A stretch of 6,596 nucleotides of DNA from Maribacter sp. (lineage in GTDB: Bacteria > Bacteroidota > Bacteroidia > Flavobacteriales > Flavobacteriaceae), in contig JABDKZ010000456.1 of assembly GCA_013001935.1 (NCBI GenBank), positions 1-6,596 on the forward strand, written 5' to 3'. The translations under genes and the position numbers were made by a program. The first letter of the stretch is position 1, and every line of letters starts with the position of its first letter. This document shows, piece after piece, positions 1-5,983 of this stretch. Below the pieces are notes generated by a model, which did no database searches, was not told the DNA's origin, and saw nothing but the letters and a program-made list of their open reading frames with translations.

Positions 1-52
1 CCATAGGCTAATTGTGCTTAAAAATAACCAATAAATAAGAGAATTTTCTATA

Positions 53-1477
53 ATGAGTGTAACTGCAAATTCCGTTTGGAACAATTGTTTGGCGTTTATC
101 CAAGATAATATCCAACCGCAGGCATTCAAAACATGGTTCGAGCCTATTAAACCTGTTAAGCTTTCTGAAAATGCTTTAAGTATTCAAGTGCCCAGCAAAT
201 TCTTTTATGAATGGCTTGAGGAGCATTACGTTAAACTTTTAAAAGTTGCACTTACAAAAGAGTTGGGTGAGACCGCCAAATTGGTATACATAATCCGTAT
301 GGAAAATACCTATGGCAATCGCGAACCTTTCACCGAGAAAATTCCCAGTTCAAATAGGGGTAATATGGGCCCGCAGGAAATGGATGTTCCCATTAAATCA
401 AAAAACCCTGAACTTCGTAATCCGTTCGTTATTCCCGGTATTCGAAATATAAAGATAGAATCCCAGTTAAATCCGAATTATAATTTTGATAATTTCCTAG
501 AAGGTGATTCAAACAGACTAGCACGTTCTGCTGGAATGGCTGTAGCCAACAAACCCGGCGGCACATCGTTTAATCCCTTATTGATTTTTGGTGGTGTAGG
601 TTTAGGTAAAACGCATTTAGCACACGCCATCGGGGTTGAAATCAAGGATAAATATCCCGAACGTACCGTATTATATATATCGGCAGAGAAATTTACCCAA
701 CAATATATCGAGTCGGTAAAGAAAAATACGAGGAACGACTTTATACATTTTTATCAATTGATAGATGTATTAATAATCGATGACGTTCAATTCCTTTCTG
801 GAAAAAGTGGTACCCAGGATGTTTTCTTCCATATTTTCAATCATTTACACCAAAATGGCAAACAGGTAATCTTAACTTCAGACAAGGCCCCTGTTGATAT
901 GCAGGATATTGAGCAAAGACTATTGTCCAGGTTTAAATGGGGATTGTCGGCCGAATTGCAGCATCCTGATTATGAAACCCGTATTTCTATCCTAAAGAAT
1001 AAACTTTATCGTGATGGCGTTGAAATGCCCGATGATATAGTAGATTATGTGGCAAAACACATAAAGACAAACATTCGCGAATTGGAAGGTGCAATTATTT
1101 CATTAATAGCACAATCTTCTTTCAATAAAAAGGAGGTTACCTTAGAGTTGGCGCAACAGGTAGTTGAAAAATTTGTTAAGAATACGAAGCGTGAAGTTTC
1201 TATTGATTACATTCAAAAAGTGGTTTCTGATTACTTTGAAATGGATGTTGCCACCTTACAATCAAAAACCAGAAAAAGACATATTGTCCAGGCGAGACAA
1301 TTGGCTATGTTCTTTGCAAAAAAATTCACCAAAGCTTCTTTGGCCAGTATTGGTTCACAAATTGGCAAAAGAGATCATGCAACTGTTTTACATGCTTGTA
1401 AAACCGTTGATAACCTTGCGGAAACCGATAAACAATTTCGCAAGTATATCGAGGATTTAACAAAGAAACTTTCCTAA
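53..1477 (+). CDS. dnaA: Chromosomal replication initiator protein DnaA
   Basis: DnaA is the ATP-dependent AAA+ initiator that binds DnaA boxes at the origin, opens the duplex and helps load the replicative helicase. The 474-residue product has the full four-domain layout at normal length: an N-terminal interaction domain (about 1-83), a variable linker (about 84-130), the AAA+ core opened by NPNYNFDNF (140-148), and a C-terminal helix-turn-helix domain (about 375-474). Visible motifs are Walker A GGVGLGKT (180-187), Walker B with D243-D244, sensor I around T275-S276-D277, box VII EQRLLSRF (287-294) with R293 at the arginine-finger position, sensor II R342 in NIRELEG, the basic loop KTRKR (405-409), and the signature RDHATVLHAC (440-449). 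The ATG at 53 gives the expected N terminus (SVWNNCLAFIQ). No Shine-Dalgarno sequence precedes it, only an A/T-rich leader. It is the first of three closely spaced genes. Nothing is missing or broken. Confidence 0.98.
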   Translation: MSVTANSVWNNCLAFIQDNIQPQAFKTWFEPIKPVKLSENALSIQVPSKFFYEWLEEHYVKLLKVALTKELGETAKLVYIIRMENTYGNREPFTEKIPSSNRGNMGPQEMDVPIKSKNPELRNPFVIPGIRNIKIESQLNPNYNFDNFLEGDSNRLARSAGMAVANKPGGTSFNPLLIFGGVGLGKTHLAHAIGVEIKDKYPERTVLYISAEKFTQQYIESVKKNTRNDFIHFYQLIDVLIIDDVQFLSGKSGTQDVFFHIFNHLHQNGKQVILTSDKAPVDMQDIEQRLLSRFKWGLSAELQHPDYETRISILKNKLYRDGVEMPDDIVDYVAKHIKTNIRELEGAIISLIAQSSFNKKEVTLELAQQVVEKFVKNTKREVSIDYIQKVVSDYFEMDVATLQSKTRKRHIVQARQLAMFFAKKFTKASLASIGSQIGKRDHATVLHACKTVDNLAETDKQFRKYIEDLTKKLS

Positions 1478-1484
1478 ATAATTG

Positions 1485-1940
1485 ATGGCGACTAAAGTCT
1501 TAATGGTTTGCCTTGGAAATATCTGCAGGTCACCATTGGCGGAGGGTATATTGCAAAGTAAGGTCGATAGTGATGCTGTTATTGTAGACTCAGCAGGTAC
1601 CGCAGGATATCATATTGGAAGCAAACCGGACAGTAGAAGTATTGCTGTTGGTTTAAAATATAATATTGATATTTCCCAGCAATGCTGTAGAAAGTTCAGC
1701 GTACAGGATTTCAAGGAATTTGACTTCATATATGTAATGGATTATAGTAATTATGATAACGTTATAGCCTTGGCGCAGAATGATAAGGAGAAAGCAAAGG
1801 TAAAACTAATCCTTGATGAAGTCGATTCCGGATTGAATGAAGTCCCAGACCCTTACTATGATGACGATGGCTTTGAAAATGTTTTTCATTTAATAGATGT
1901 GGCCTGCAATAGCATAGCCGATAAATTGAATGCAAATTAG
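1485..1940 (+). CDS. Low-molecular-weight protein-tyrosine-phosphatase
   Basis: This cytoplasmic 151-residue enzyme belongs to the LMW-PTP family, which hydrolyses phosphotyrosine on proteins through a cysteinyl-phosphate intermediate. The P-loop VCLGNICRS (8-16) carries nucleophile C9 and R15 near the N terminus, as usual. The general acid is D122 in DPYYD (122-126). GTAGYHIGSKPDSRS (38-52) and MDYSN (85-89) are further family blocks, and the length is typical. I13 sits where the phosphoarginine phosphatase YwlE has threonine; isoleucine there is associated with tyrosine specificity, so phosphotyrosine is favoured. An in-frame TTG at 1482 would add one residue, but the ATG at 1485 is the better start. 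The gene begins 7 bases after the dnaA stop and is followed 9 bases later by the methyltransferase, so it is probably in their operon. No kinase partner is in the window and the physiological substrate is unknown. Confidence 0.93.
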   Translation: MATKVLMVCLGNICRSPLAEGILQSKVDSDAVIVDSAGTAGYHIGSKPDSRSIAVGLKYNIDISQQCCRKFSVQDFKEFDFIYVMDYSNYDNVIALAQNDKEKAKVKLILDEVDSGLNEVPDPYYDDDGFENVFHLIDVACNSIADKLNAN

Positions 1941-1949
1941 TATAGCGCC

Positions 1950-2672
1950 ATGGCAGAAAACACATTTCCCAAAGGCAAACTTTATTTAATACCAACAACC
2001 TTAGGCGAAAATGAACCCTTGGAGGTGCTCCCCATTTCTATTAAAAGGGTAATTGAGGAGATTGATTACTATATTGTTGAAAATGAAAAATCAGCGAGAC
2101 GTTTTATTAAAAAGATAAGTCCTCGAAAATCCCAACCCAACTTATTTATTGAAGTTCTTAATAAATACACTGAACCAGATGTTATTCCTACCTTCTTACA
2201 ACCTTGTCTTGAAGGAATTAATGTAGGGGTGCTATCAGAAGCAGGATGCCCAGGTATTGCGGACCCAGGGGCGGATGTTGTGGGAATCGCACATGAAAAA
2301 AATATAAAGGTGGTACCCCTAGTGGGCCCATCATCAATCTTGTTGGCAATGATGGCCAGTGGTTTACATGGCCAAAATTTCGCATTTAACGGTTACTTGC
2401 CTATTGACGCATCCGAAAGAAAAAAAGCCATTAAATCCCTGGAAAGAAGGTCAAGGGATCTTAATCAAACACAAATCTTCATTGAAACTCCATATAGGAA
2501 CGACAAACTGTTTGCTGAATTAGTAAACACACTTTCGGCAAATACGTTTCTCTGTATAGCTTGCGATATCACTTTAAGTTCTGAGTTTATTTCTACCAAA
2601 AAAATATCGGATTGGAAAAAAACTTCTTTAGACCTTAATAAAAGACCGGCTATTTTCATTTTACAAGGATAA
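1950..2672 (+). CDS. RsmI-like SAM-dependent methyltransferase (tetrapyrrole methylase superfamily)
   Basis: The 240-residue product has the tetrapyrrole-methylase fold seen in RsmI, which 2'-O-methylates C1402 of 16S rRNA. Recognisable blocks are GKLYLIPTTLGE (9-20, the equivalent of RsmI's VPTPIGN strand), SEAGCPGIADPG (96-107, equivalent to SDAGTPLINDPG), VGPSS (125-129), GYLP near the middle, and IETPYRND (178-185, where RsmI has ESTHR). It differs from classical RsmI: several motif residues are substituted and it ends after the methylase core at FILQG, without the extra C-terminal segment of RsmI (about 286 residues in E. coli). From memory, Bacteroidota often carry such a short paralogue alongside true RsmI, so I give no symbol. 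An RNA or other small substrate is possible. The start at 1950 lies 9 bases after the phosphatase stop and suits the first conserved strand. The stop lies against the terminator hairpin of the converging gene. Confidence 0.85.
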   Translation: MAENTFPKGKLYLIPTTLGENEPLEVLPISIKRVIEEIDYYIVENEKSARRFIKKISPRKSQPNLFIEVLNKYTEPDVIPTFLQPCLEGINVGVLSEAGCPGIADPGADVVGIAHEKNIKVVPLVGPSSILLAMMASGLHGQNFAFNGYLPIDASERKKAIKSLERRSRDLNQTQIFIETPYRNDKLFAELVNTLSANTFLCIACDITLSSEFISTKKISDWKKTSLDLNKRPAIFILQG

Positions 2673-2700
2673 AATAAGCCCCGACAATCATTGCCAGGGC
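2670..2700 (-). terminator. Intrinsic terminator of the SLT-like gene, overlapping the methyltransferase stop
   Basis: Read on the minus strand, positions 2700 to 2678 form a 10-bp stem with a 3-base TGA loop: GCCCTGGCAA pairs with TTGTCGGGGC through eight Watson-Crick pairs and two G-U wobbles. It is followed at once by the T-rich run TTATTTTA (2677-2670). It lies 27 bases past the minus-strand stop at 2728. On the plus strand the two wobbles become A-C mismatches, so the hairpin is much weaker for the dnaA-side transcript. The T-run overlaps the stop codon of the methyltransferase gene (2670-2672). Confidence 0.7.
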
Positions 2701-2727
2701 CTACCATTTTCATATGTATAAAAAATC

Positions 2728-3357
2728 TTAAATTTTGGGGTTTCGCTCTGCGGAAACAAATGATAAATCATATCCCGAAAACTTTTTTATGTATTTATCA
2801 ATTGATGTCCCATAGGCATCTTTAGTGTTTACCCGACCATAAGAGCGTAAATACTTCATCACATTTCCAGGACCGGCTAAATGGGCAGCTGCCAACATAC
2901 CAGATTCCGTAATTTGCACGCCTTTGATTCTTTTGCCCACAAACCTTTCAATATCACGTCGCATGATCCATTTATTACGGGCGATATTAGTTTCGAAGGC
3001 CTTCTCCTGTAAAATGGGGTCATTTAAAAATTTAGAAGTATTCGAAATTCCTACCAATTTTAAGGTACCAACACCAAATTGGTATTTACCCAGATAACCC
3101 AGCGTATTCGTAACAAAATAATTACCGGAGGATTCTTTAAAGGCCAAAGCCTCTTTAAAACCATTAAAGTAAGTACCCAAAAAAGGTGGTGACACTTCGA
3201 TTGGGACAACAACAGTTTCGTCTTTGGGAAACAAAACTTCTGTAGGTTCATTGACTTTTAAGGTTCTCGGAACTACCTGGTTAGAGGTAAGATCAACAAA
3301 ACTTGCAAAAATCAATAGCATGATAAGAGAACAAAAAAAGATAATACATCTTCTCAT
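2728..3357 (-). CDS. Exported lysozyme-like / SLT-type lytic transglycosylase-like protein
   Basis: The 209-residue product begins with a short basic start and a hydrophobic segment (about residues 4-20), read as a signal peptide or membrane anchor. A linker of about 40 residues follows, then a compact lysozyme-like domain (about 64-195). The domain carries counterparts of the three SLT motifs: KESSGNY (74-80) with probable catalytic E75, GYLGKYQFG (87-95) matching the GAxGLMQ block, and AAAHLAGPGNV (156-166) matching the AYNAGPGxV block, with His-Leu in place of Tyr-Asn. The likely role is cleavage of peptidoglycan glycan strands in the periplasm; activity is inferred, not shown. No LysM or other wall-binding repeat is visible. 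GGAG lies only 2 bases before the ATG, too close for a normal ribosome site. It is monocistronic, with its own promoter and terminator, and it converges on the methyltransferase gene. A non-catalytic lysozyme-fold protein cannot be excluded. Confidence 0.75.
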   Translation of the reverse strand: MRRCIIFFCSLIMLLIFASFVDLTSNQVVPRTLKVNEPTEVLFPKDETVVVPIEVSPPFLGTYFNGFKEALAFKESSGNYFVTNTLGYLGKYQFGVGTLKLVGISNTSKFLNDPILQEKAFETNIARNKWIMRRDIERFVGKRIKGVQITESGMLAAAHLAGPGNVMKYLRSYGRVNTKDAYGTSIDKYIKKFSGYDLSFVSAERNPKI

Positions 3358-3414
3358 ATCTCCATTTTTTATAAGACTTACACCCAGTAAATGGCTTGCT
3401 TAAATTTCACACTT

Positions 3415-3448
3415 CAAAGATATGGCAGCAATTACATGTGTTTTTCAA
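3415..3448 (-). promoter_or_regulatory. Bacteroidota-type promoter of the SLT-like gene
   Basis: The minus strand has TATCTTTG (3422 to 3415), an exact match to the Bacteroidota -7 consensus TAnnTTTG. A TTG lies 23 bases upstream (3448 to 3446) as the -33 element, at the long end of the spacing reported for flavobacteria. Transcription would start near 3410, leaving a leader of about 50 bases before the ATG at 3357. The same -7 octamer precedes dapF. Confidence 0.6.
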
Positions 3449-3455
3449 GGCCTTG
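3446..3455. repeat. 10-bp perfect palindrome CAAGGCCTTG at the -33 element
   Basis: CAAGGCCTTG is its own reverse complement. Its left three bases are the proposed -33 TTG of the minus-strand promoter. The position would suit a dimeric regulator, but a 10-bp palindrome can occur by chance and no second copy was seen in the window. Confidence 0.4.
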
Positions 3456-3473
3456 TTAAAAATCGCTGATTTT
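3456..3473 (-). terminator. Weak possible terminator after mltG
   Basis: On the minus strand AAAATC-AGC-GATTTT forms a 6-bp AT-rich stem with a 3-base loop (3473 to 3459), followed by TAA rather than a clear T-run. It lies 32 bases past the mltG stop. It is the only hairpin I see there. Its low GC content makes it a poor intrinsic terminator, so the dapF operon may end by Rho or read into the next gene. Confidence 0.25.
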
Positions 3474-3505
3474 AGCTAAGCCGTTTAAAAATTCCGATTA
3501 GTAGT

Positions 3506-4549
3506 CTATCTGTTGATATTTTGGCTGTTTATCCATCGGATATACTGCGCTTTATTTCGGTTGTGCTGAGCGAGGTCCTTAGCAAATTTATGATATCCGA
3601 AGTTCTCCACGTTAACTACAAAGTAATAATAATCATGCTTTTCAGGGTTCAAAACCGCTTCTATCGCAGAAATATCGGGCATAGTGATTGGGCCTGGCGG
3701 TATGCCTACATATTTATAGGTATTGTAGGGCGAATCCAATTCCAAGTCCTTATACAATACCCTTTTAATTATCGTGTCAAAATTACCAGTATGCTTTTTT
3801 AAGGCATAAATCACCGTTGGATCAGCTTGCAGTTTAATATTATTTCTGATTCTATTTAGATAAACCCCAGCAACGCGTGGTCTTTCATCGACCTTAGCCG
3901 TTTCTTTATGAACTATTGAGGCCAGGGATACCACTTCATTAGGCGTTAACCCCAAGGCCTTGGCCTTAGTACGTCGGTCTTCATTCCAGAAGCGATTATA
4001 TTCGCTTAACATTCTACCCCTGAATTTTTGTGCGGAAGTATTCCAGAAAAACTCATAACTGTTGGGTATAAACATAGCTATTTTGGTAGCATCGGTAAAT
4101 CCGTTGGCAGTATAAAAAGATTCGTCTTCCAATATTTGTAAAAGGCTTAAACTGTCAGGTTCAATTTGCGACGCGATTCTTCCTGCCAAATCGGCCATTG
4201 TCTCTTGATTGTTGAAAGCTACTTTTACCGGAATATTTTTACTACGTAGCGAATTTACTATGTCATTATTATTCATTCCTTTTTGTATGGCGTACTTCCC
4301 TCCTTTTATGTTTTTGGAGTAACCTTTCCTGTCCGCAACTTGAAGAAATGATTCTGTATCCTTTAATAAAGGGGTTAATAAGTCCTTTATATTTTCAAAA
4401 CTTGCGTCTGTAGGCACAAAAACAATAGCTTCTTCAGTATTGAATTTAGTATTGGGTGAAAATATGGCATCATAAACCGTGTAGGCAAAAACACCCCCTA
4501 TGATAAGCCCCAGAACAACAATGAATAGCAATATTTTCCTTATGTACAT
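3506..4549 (-). CDS. mltG: Endolytic murein transglycosylase MltG (YceG family)
   Basis: MltG is an inner-membrane lytic transglycosylase that cuts nascent glycan strands internally and is thought to release or limit new peptidoglycan chains. The 347-residue product starts with one transmembrane anchor (about 5-27), then an extracytoplasmic region with a LysM-like N-terminal part (about 40-105) and the YceG catalytic domain. Hallmarks are VSLASIVHKET (207-217) with catalytic E216, the following ERPRVAGVYLNR (222-233), LQADPTV (240-246), SPYNTY (273-278), GIPPGPI (282-288), and a C-terminal block ending in HKFAKDLAQHN (320-330). Length and layout are normal. The start codon overlaps the stop of the upstream acetyltransferase gene by one base (TAATG), which suggests translational coupling. 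With dapF at the head, the operon links diaminopimelate supply to glycan-strand processing. Confidence 0.95.
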   Translation of the reverse strand: MYIRKILLFIVVLGLIIGGVFAYTVYDAIFSPNTKFNTEEAIVFVPTDASFENIKDLLTPLLKDTESFLQVADRKGYSKNIKGGKYAIQKGMNNNDIVNSLRSKNIPVKVAFNNQETMADLAGRIASQIEPDSLSLLQILEDESFYTANGFTDATKIAMFIPNSYEFFWNTSAQKFRGRMLSEYNRFWNEDRRTKAKALGLTPNEVVSLASIVHKETAKVDERPRVAGVYLNRIRNNIKLQADPTVIYALKKHTGNFDTIIKRVLYKDLELDSPYNTYKYVGIPPGPITMPDISAIEAVLNPEKHDYYYFVVNVENFGYHKFAKDLAQHNRNKAQYIRWINSQNINR

Positions 4550-5070
4550 TATGTATTGATCTTTTGTAATAAAACTTCGTTTTTAAATTTTTCGTTTGAA
4601 AATATCCAGTCTTTCTTTATGCCAATTTCCTCAAAACCTATTTTTTTAAATAGGTGCAAGCTAGCGGCATTATCCTCCAGAACATTGGCAAACAGTTGTC
4701 GCAGGCCTAAAGTTGTAAAACTGTATTCTATTAGTAATTTAATAGCTTCTGTACCCAGGCCATGATTTCTTTCTTTCTCTGTCAAGATGACTATACCTAC
4801 CCCTGCCCTTCTATTCTTCGGATCAAAATCAAACAAATCTATGAGCCCTATCACCTTTTCCCCTTTACAAATACAAAGTCTCAATTGCTTTACATCATAA
4901 ATGTCGCGATGGGCATTGTCTAAATACTTCTTTAAGACATATTTGGAATAGGGTGCCATGGTACCACTAATCTCCCATAAAGCGGGATTATTCTCCAATT
5001 CATAGAGAAAATCCAAATCCTCCGGTTCCAATGCCCTTAGGTGAATATGTTCTCCTTGTAGTTTTAGCAT
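4549..5070 (-). CDS. GNAT-family N-acetyltransferase (RimJ/RimL/SpeG-like)
   Basis: The 173-residue protein is a single GNAT domain that should transfer acetyl from acetyl-CoA to an amine. It opens with HIHLRALEPEDLDFLYELEN (8-27), the usual start of the RimJ/RimL/SpeG branch. The acetyl-CoA pyrophosphate loop is RNHGLG (101-106), preceded by the AGVGIVI strand (89-95). The second conserved block is N134-x-x-S137-x-x-x-F141-x-x-x-G145-F146. Layout and length resemble spermidine N-acetyltransferase SpeG, but the substrate cannot be read from the sequence: ribosomal protein N termini, polyamines and other amines are all possible. Its start overlaps the end of dapF by 7 bases and it touches mltG downstream. 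Unusually for this window, a good ribosome site AAGGAG lies 7 bases before the ATG, inside the dapF coding region. Confidence 0.88.
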   Translation of the reverse strand: MLKLQGEHIHLRALEPEDLDFLYELENNPALWEISGTMAPYSKYVLKKYLDNAHRDIYDVKQLRLCICKGEKVIGLIDLFDFDPKNRRAGVGIVILTEKERNHGLGTEAIKLLIEYSFTTLGLRQLFANVLEDNAASLHLFKKIGFEEIGIKKDWIFSNEKFKNEVLLQKINT

Positions 5071-5843
5071 TCAATTTCTCCTTTAAAAACCTGCTTGGCC
5101 GGTCCTATGAGGTGTATGTTGCTATATACATTCACTTTATCATTTAGAAACTTGACCTGCAATTTACCTCCTTTGGTCTCAATATCAACAGTCTCGTCCT
5201 GAACCCTATTAGCCTTGTGCATTGCAATTGCCACAGCGGTAACGCCCGTACCACAGGAAAGTGTTTCATCTTCCACGCCACGTTCATAGGTTCTAACAGC
5301 GAAAGTGCCTGTATCAAGGGGTTCAACGAAATTAATATTACTTCCCCGCTCCCCATAAAGACCGTAACGCAATTTAGCCCCCTCTTTGTAAACGTCAATA
5401 TTTTCGAGCGATTCAACCACTTGTACATGATGGGGTGAACCCGTATCCAGAAAGTAAGCATTGGGTTTGGCATGAATTTCATTTACATTATTCATCTTCA
5501 GCTCAACCGTATCATCCTCAATAATTGCAGAATGTAGGCCATCAACCGCATTAAATGAGGTTTCTTTGTCAATTATACCCAAGAACTTGGCGAAAGCAAC
5601 CAGACACCGCCCACCATTGCCACACATTGAGCCTTGGTTGCCATCTGAATTATAATATACCATATTAAAATCTACCTTTTCGTCATCTTCAAGCAAGATA
5701 AGGCCGTCAGCTCCTATCCCGAATCGTCTGTCGCAGAGTTGTGCAACCAATGGTTTGTTCCCCTTTGGGAAAGTACTAGTTCGATTATCGATCATGATAA
5801 AATCATTCCCGGTTCCCTGATATTTATAAAATGTAAGCAACAT
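5064..5843 (-). CDS. dapF: Diaminopimelate epimerase DapF
   Basis: DapF interconverts L,L- and meso-diaminopimelate in the cytoplasm, the step before lysine and the source of the meso-DAP cross-linking residue of peptidoglycan. It is a PLP-independent two-cysteine racemase. From the ATG at 5843 the product has 259 residues: KYQGTGNDF at 7-15, first catalytic cysteine C74 in SMCGNGGRC (72-80), DTGSPHHV (133-140), ERGVEDETL (188-196), and second catalytic cysteine C197 in SCGTG (196-200). The frame stays open to an ATG at 5915, which would add 24 residues. I reject that start because conserved DapF proteins begin about 10 residues before GTGNDF and a promoter -7 element lies inside the extension. 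Two near-symmetrical halves are present and intact. It heads the operon with the acetyltransferase and mltG and diverges from the HtrA gene. Confidence 0.96.
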   Translation of the reverse strand: MLLTFYKYQGTGNDFIMIDNRTSTFPKGNKPLVAQLCDRRFGIGADGLILLEDDEKVDFNMVYYNSDGNQGSMCGNGGRCLVAFAKFLGIIDKETSFNAVDGLHSAIIEDDTVELKMNNVNEIHAKPNAYFLDTGSPHHVQVVESLENIDVYKEGAKLRYGLYGERGSNINFVEPLDTGTFAVRTYERGVEDETLSCGTGVTAVAIAMHKANRVQDETVDIETKGGKLQVKFLNDKVNVYSNIHLIGPAKQVFKGEIEC

Positions 5844-5859
5844 ATAATATTCTATAAAA

Positions 5860-5867
5860 CAAAGATA
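5860..5867 (-). promoter_or_regulatory. Promoter -7 element of the dapF operon
   Basis: TATCTTTG on the minus strand (5867 to 5860) matches TAnnTTTG exactly and is identical to the -7 element of the SLT-like gene. Transcription would begin near 5853, leaving a leader of about 10 bases before the ATG at 5843. No TTG is found at the usual -33 distance, so the promoter is incomplete as read. Confidence 0.5.
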
Positions 5868-5889
5868 GGGTAATTTTAAGGCTTTTTTA

Positions 5890-5913
5890 GCAGTTAAAAA
5901 GTAGTTAAACTGC
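5890..5913. repeat. Inverted and direct repeat in the dapF-htrA gap
   Basis: GCAGTT (5890-5895) is the reverse complement of AACTGC (5908-5913), giving a 24-base imperfect palindrome. Inside it AGTTAAA occurs twice, at 5892-5898 and 5903-5909, 11 bases apart, about one helical turn. It lies upstream of the dapF -7 element, near the -33 to -60 zone, and is a possible operator. AT-rich DNA makes chance repeats more likely. Confidence 0.35.
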
Positions 5914-5920
5914 AAATAAA

Positions 5921-5955
5921 TAATCTCAAAAAATTATAGCTTTACTTTGAGATTA
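5921..5955. repeat. 10-bp perfect inverted repeat upstream of the HtrA gene
   Basis: TAATCTCAAA (5921-5930) and TTTGAGATTA (5946-5955) are perfect reverse complements separated by 15 bases (AAATTATAGCTTTAC). The right arm overlaps TTACTTTG (5942-5949), which matches the -7 consensus except at one base. TAGCTTTA (5937-5944), another one-base miss, lies in the spacer. The arms could bind a regulator at the protease promoter or form a hairpin. There is no T-run, so it does not look like a terminator. Confidence 0.5.
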
Positions 5956-5983
5956 ACATGATTAAATTAAATACTTTTTACTT

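Noticed and set aside
2..4. CAT as a divergent start codon on the minus strand
   Set aside because: Only three bases are inside the window, so there is no coding evidence.
1..52. Promoter or DnaA boxes upstream of dnaA
   Set aside because: Only 52 bases are available. A TTG at 12-14 and TAAATAAG at 32-39 are a poor match to the Bacteroidota consensus, and I see no TTATNCACA box. Origin and promoter may lie left of the window.
1164..1460. 98-codon plus-strand open frame within dnaA
   Set aside because: It lies wholly inside the conserved C-terminal domain of DnaA in another frame and its translation has no recognisable motif.
1762..1998. Minus-strand frame across the phosphatase end and methyltransferase start
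   Set aside because: It is antisense to two well-supported genes and its composition (many Leu, His, Arg) looks like a frame shadow.
2658..2675. ATTTTA/TAAAAT inverted repeat at the methyltransferase stop
   Set aside because: It is six AT-only pairs, partly coding, and too weak to call a terminator.
3528..3536. TTATCCATC resembling a DnaA box
   Set aside because: It is a single imperfect match inside the mltG coding region with no cluster around it.
3521..3802. Plus-strand frame antisense to mltG
   Set aside because: It is opposite the conserved MltG C-terminal block and has no support of its own.
5144..5482. 112-codon minus-strand frame inside dapF
   Set aside because: It overlaps the catalytic C197 region of DapF in another frame and resembles no protein I know.
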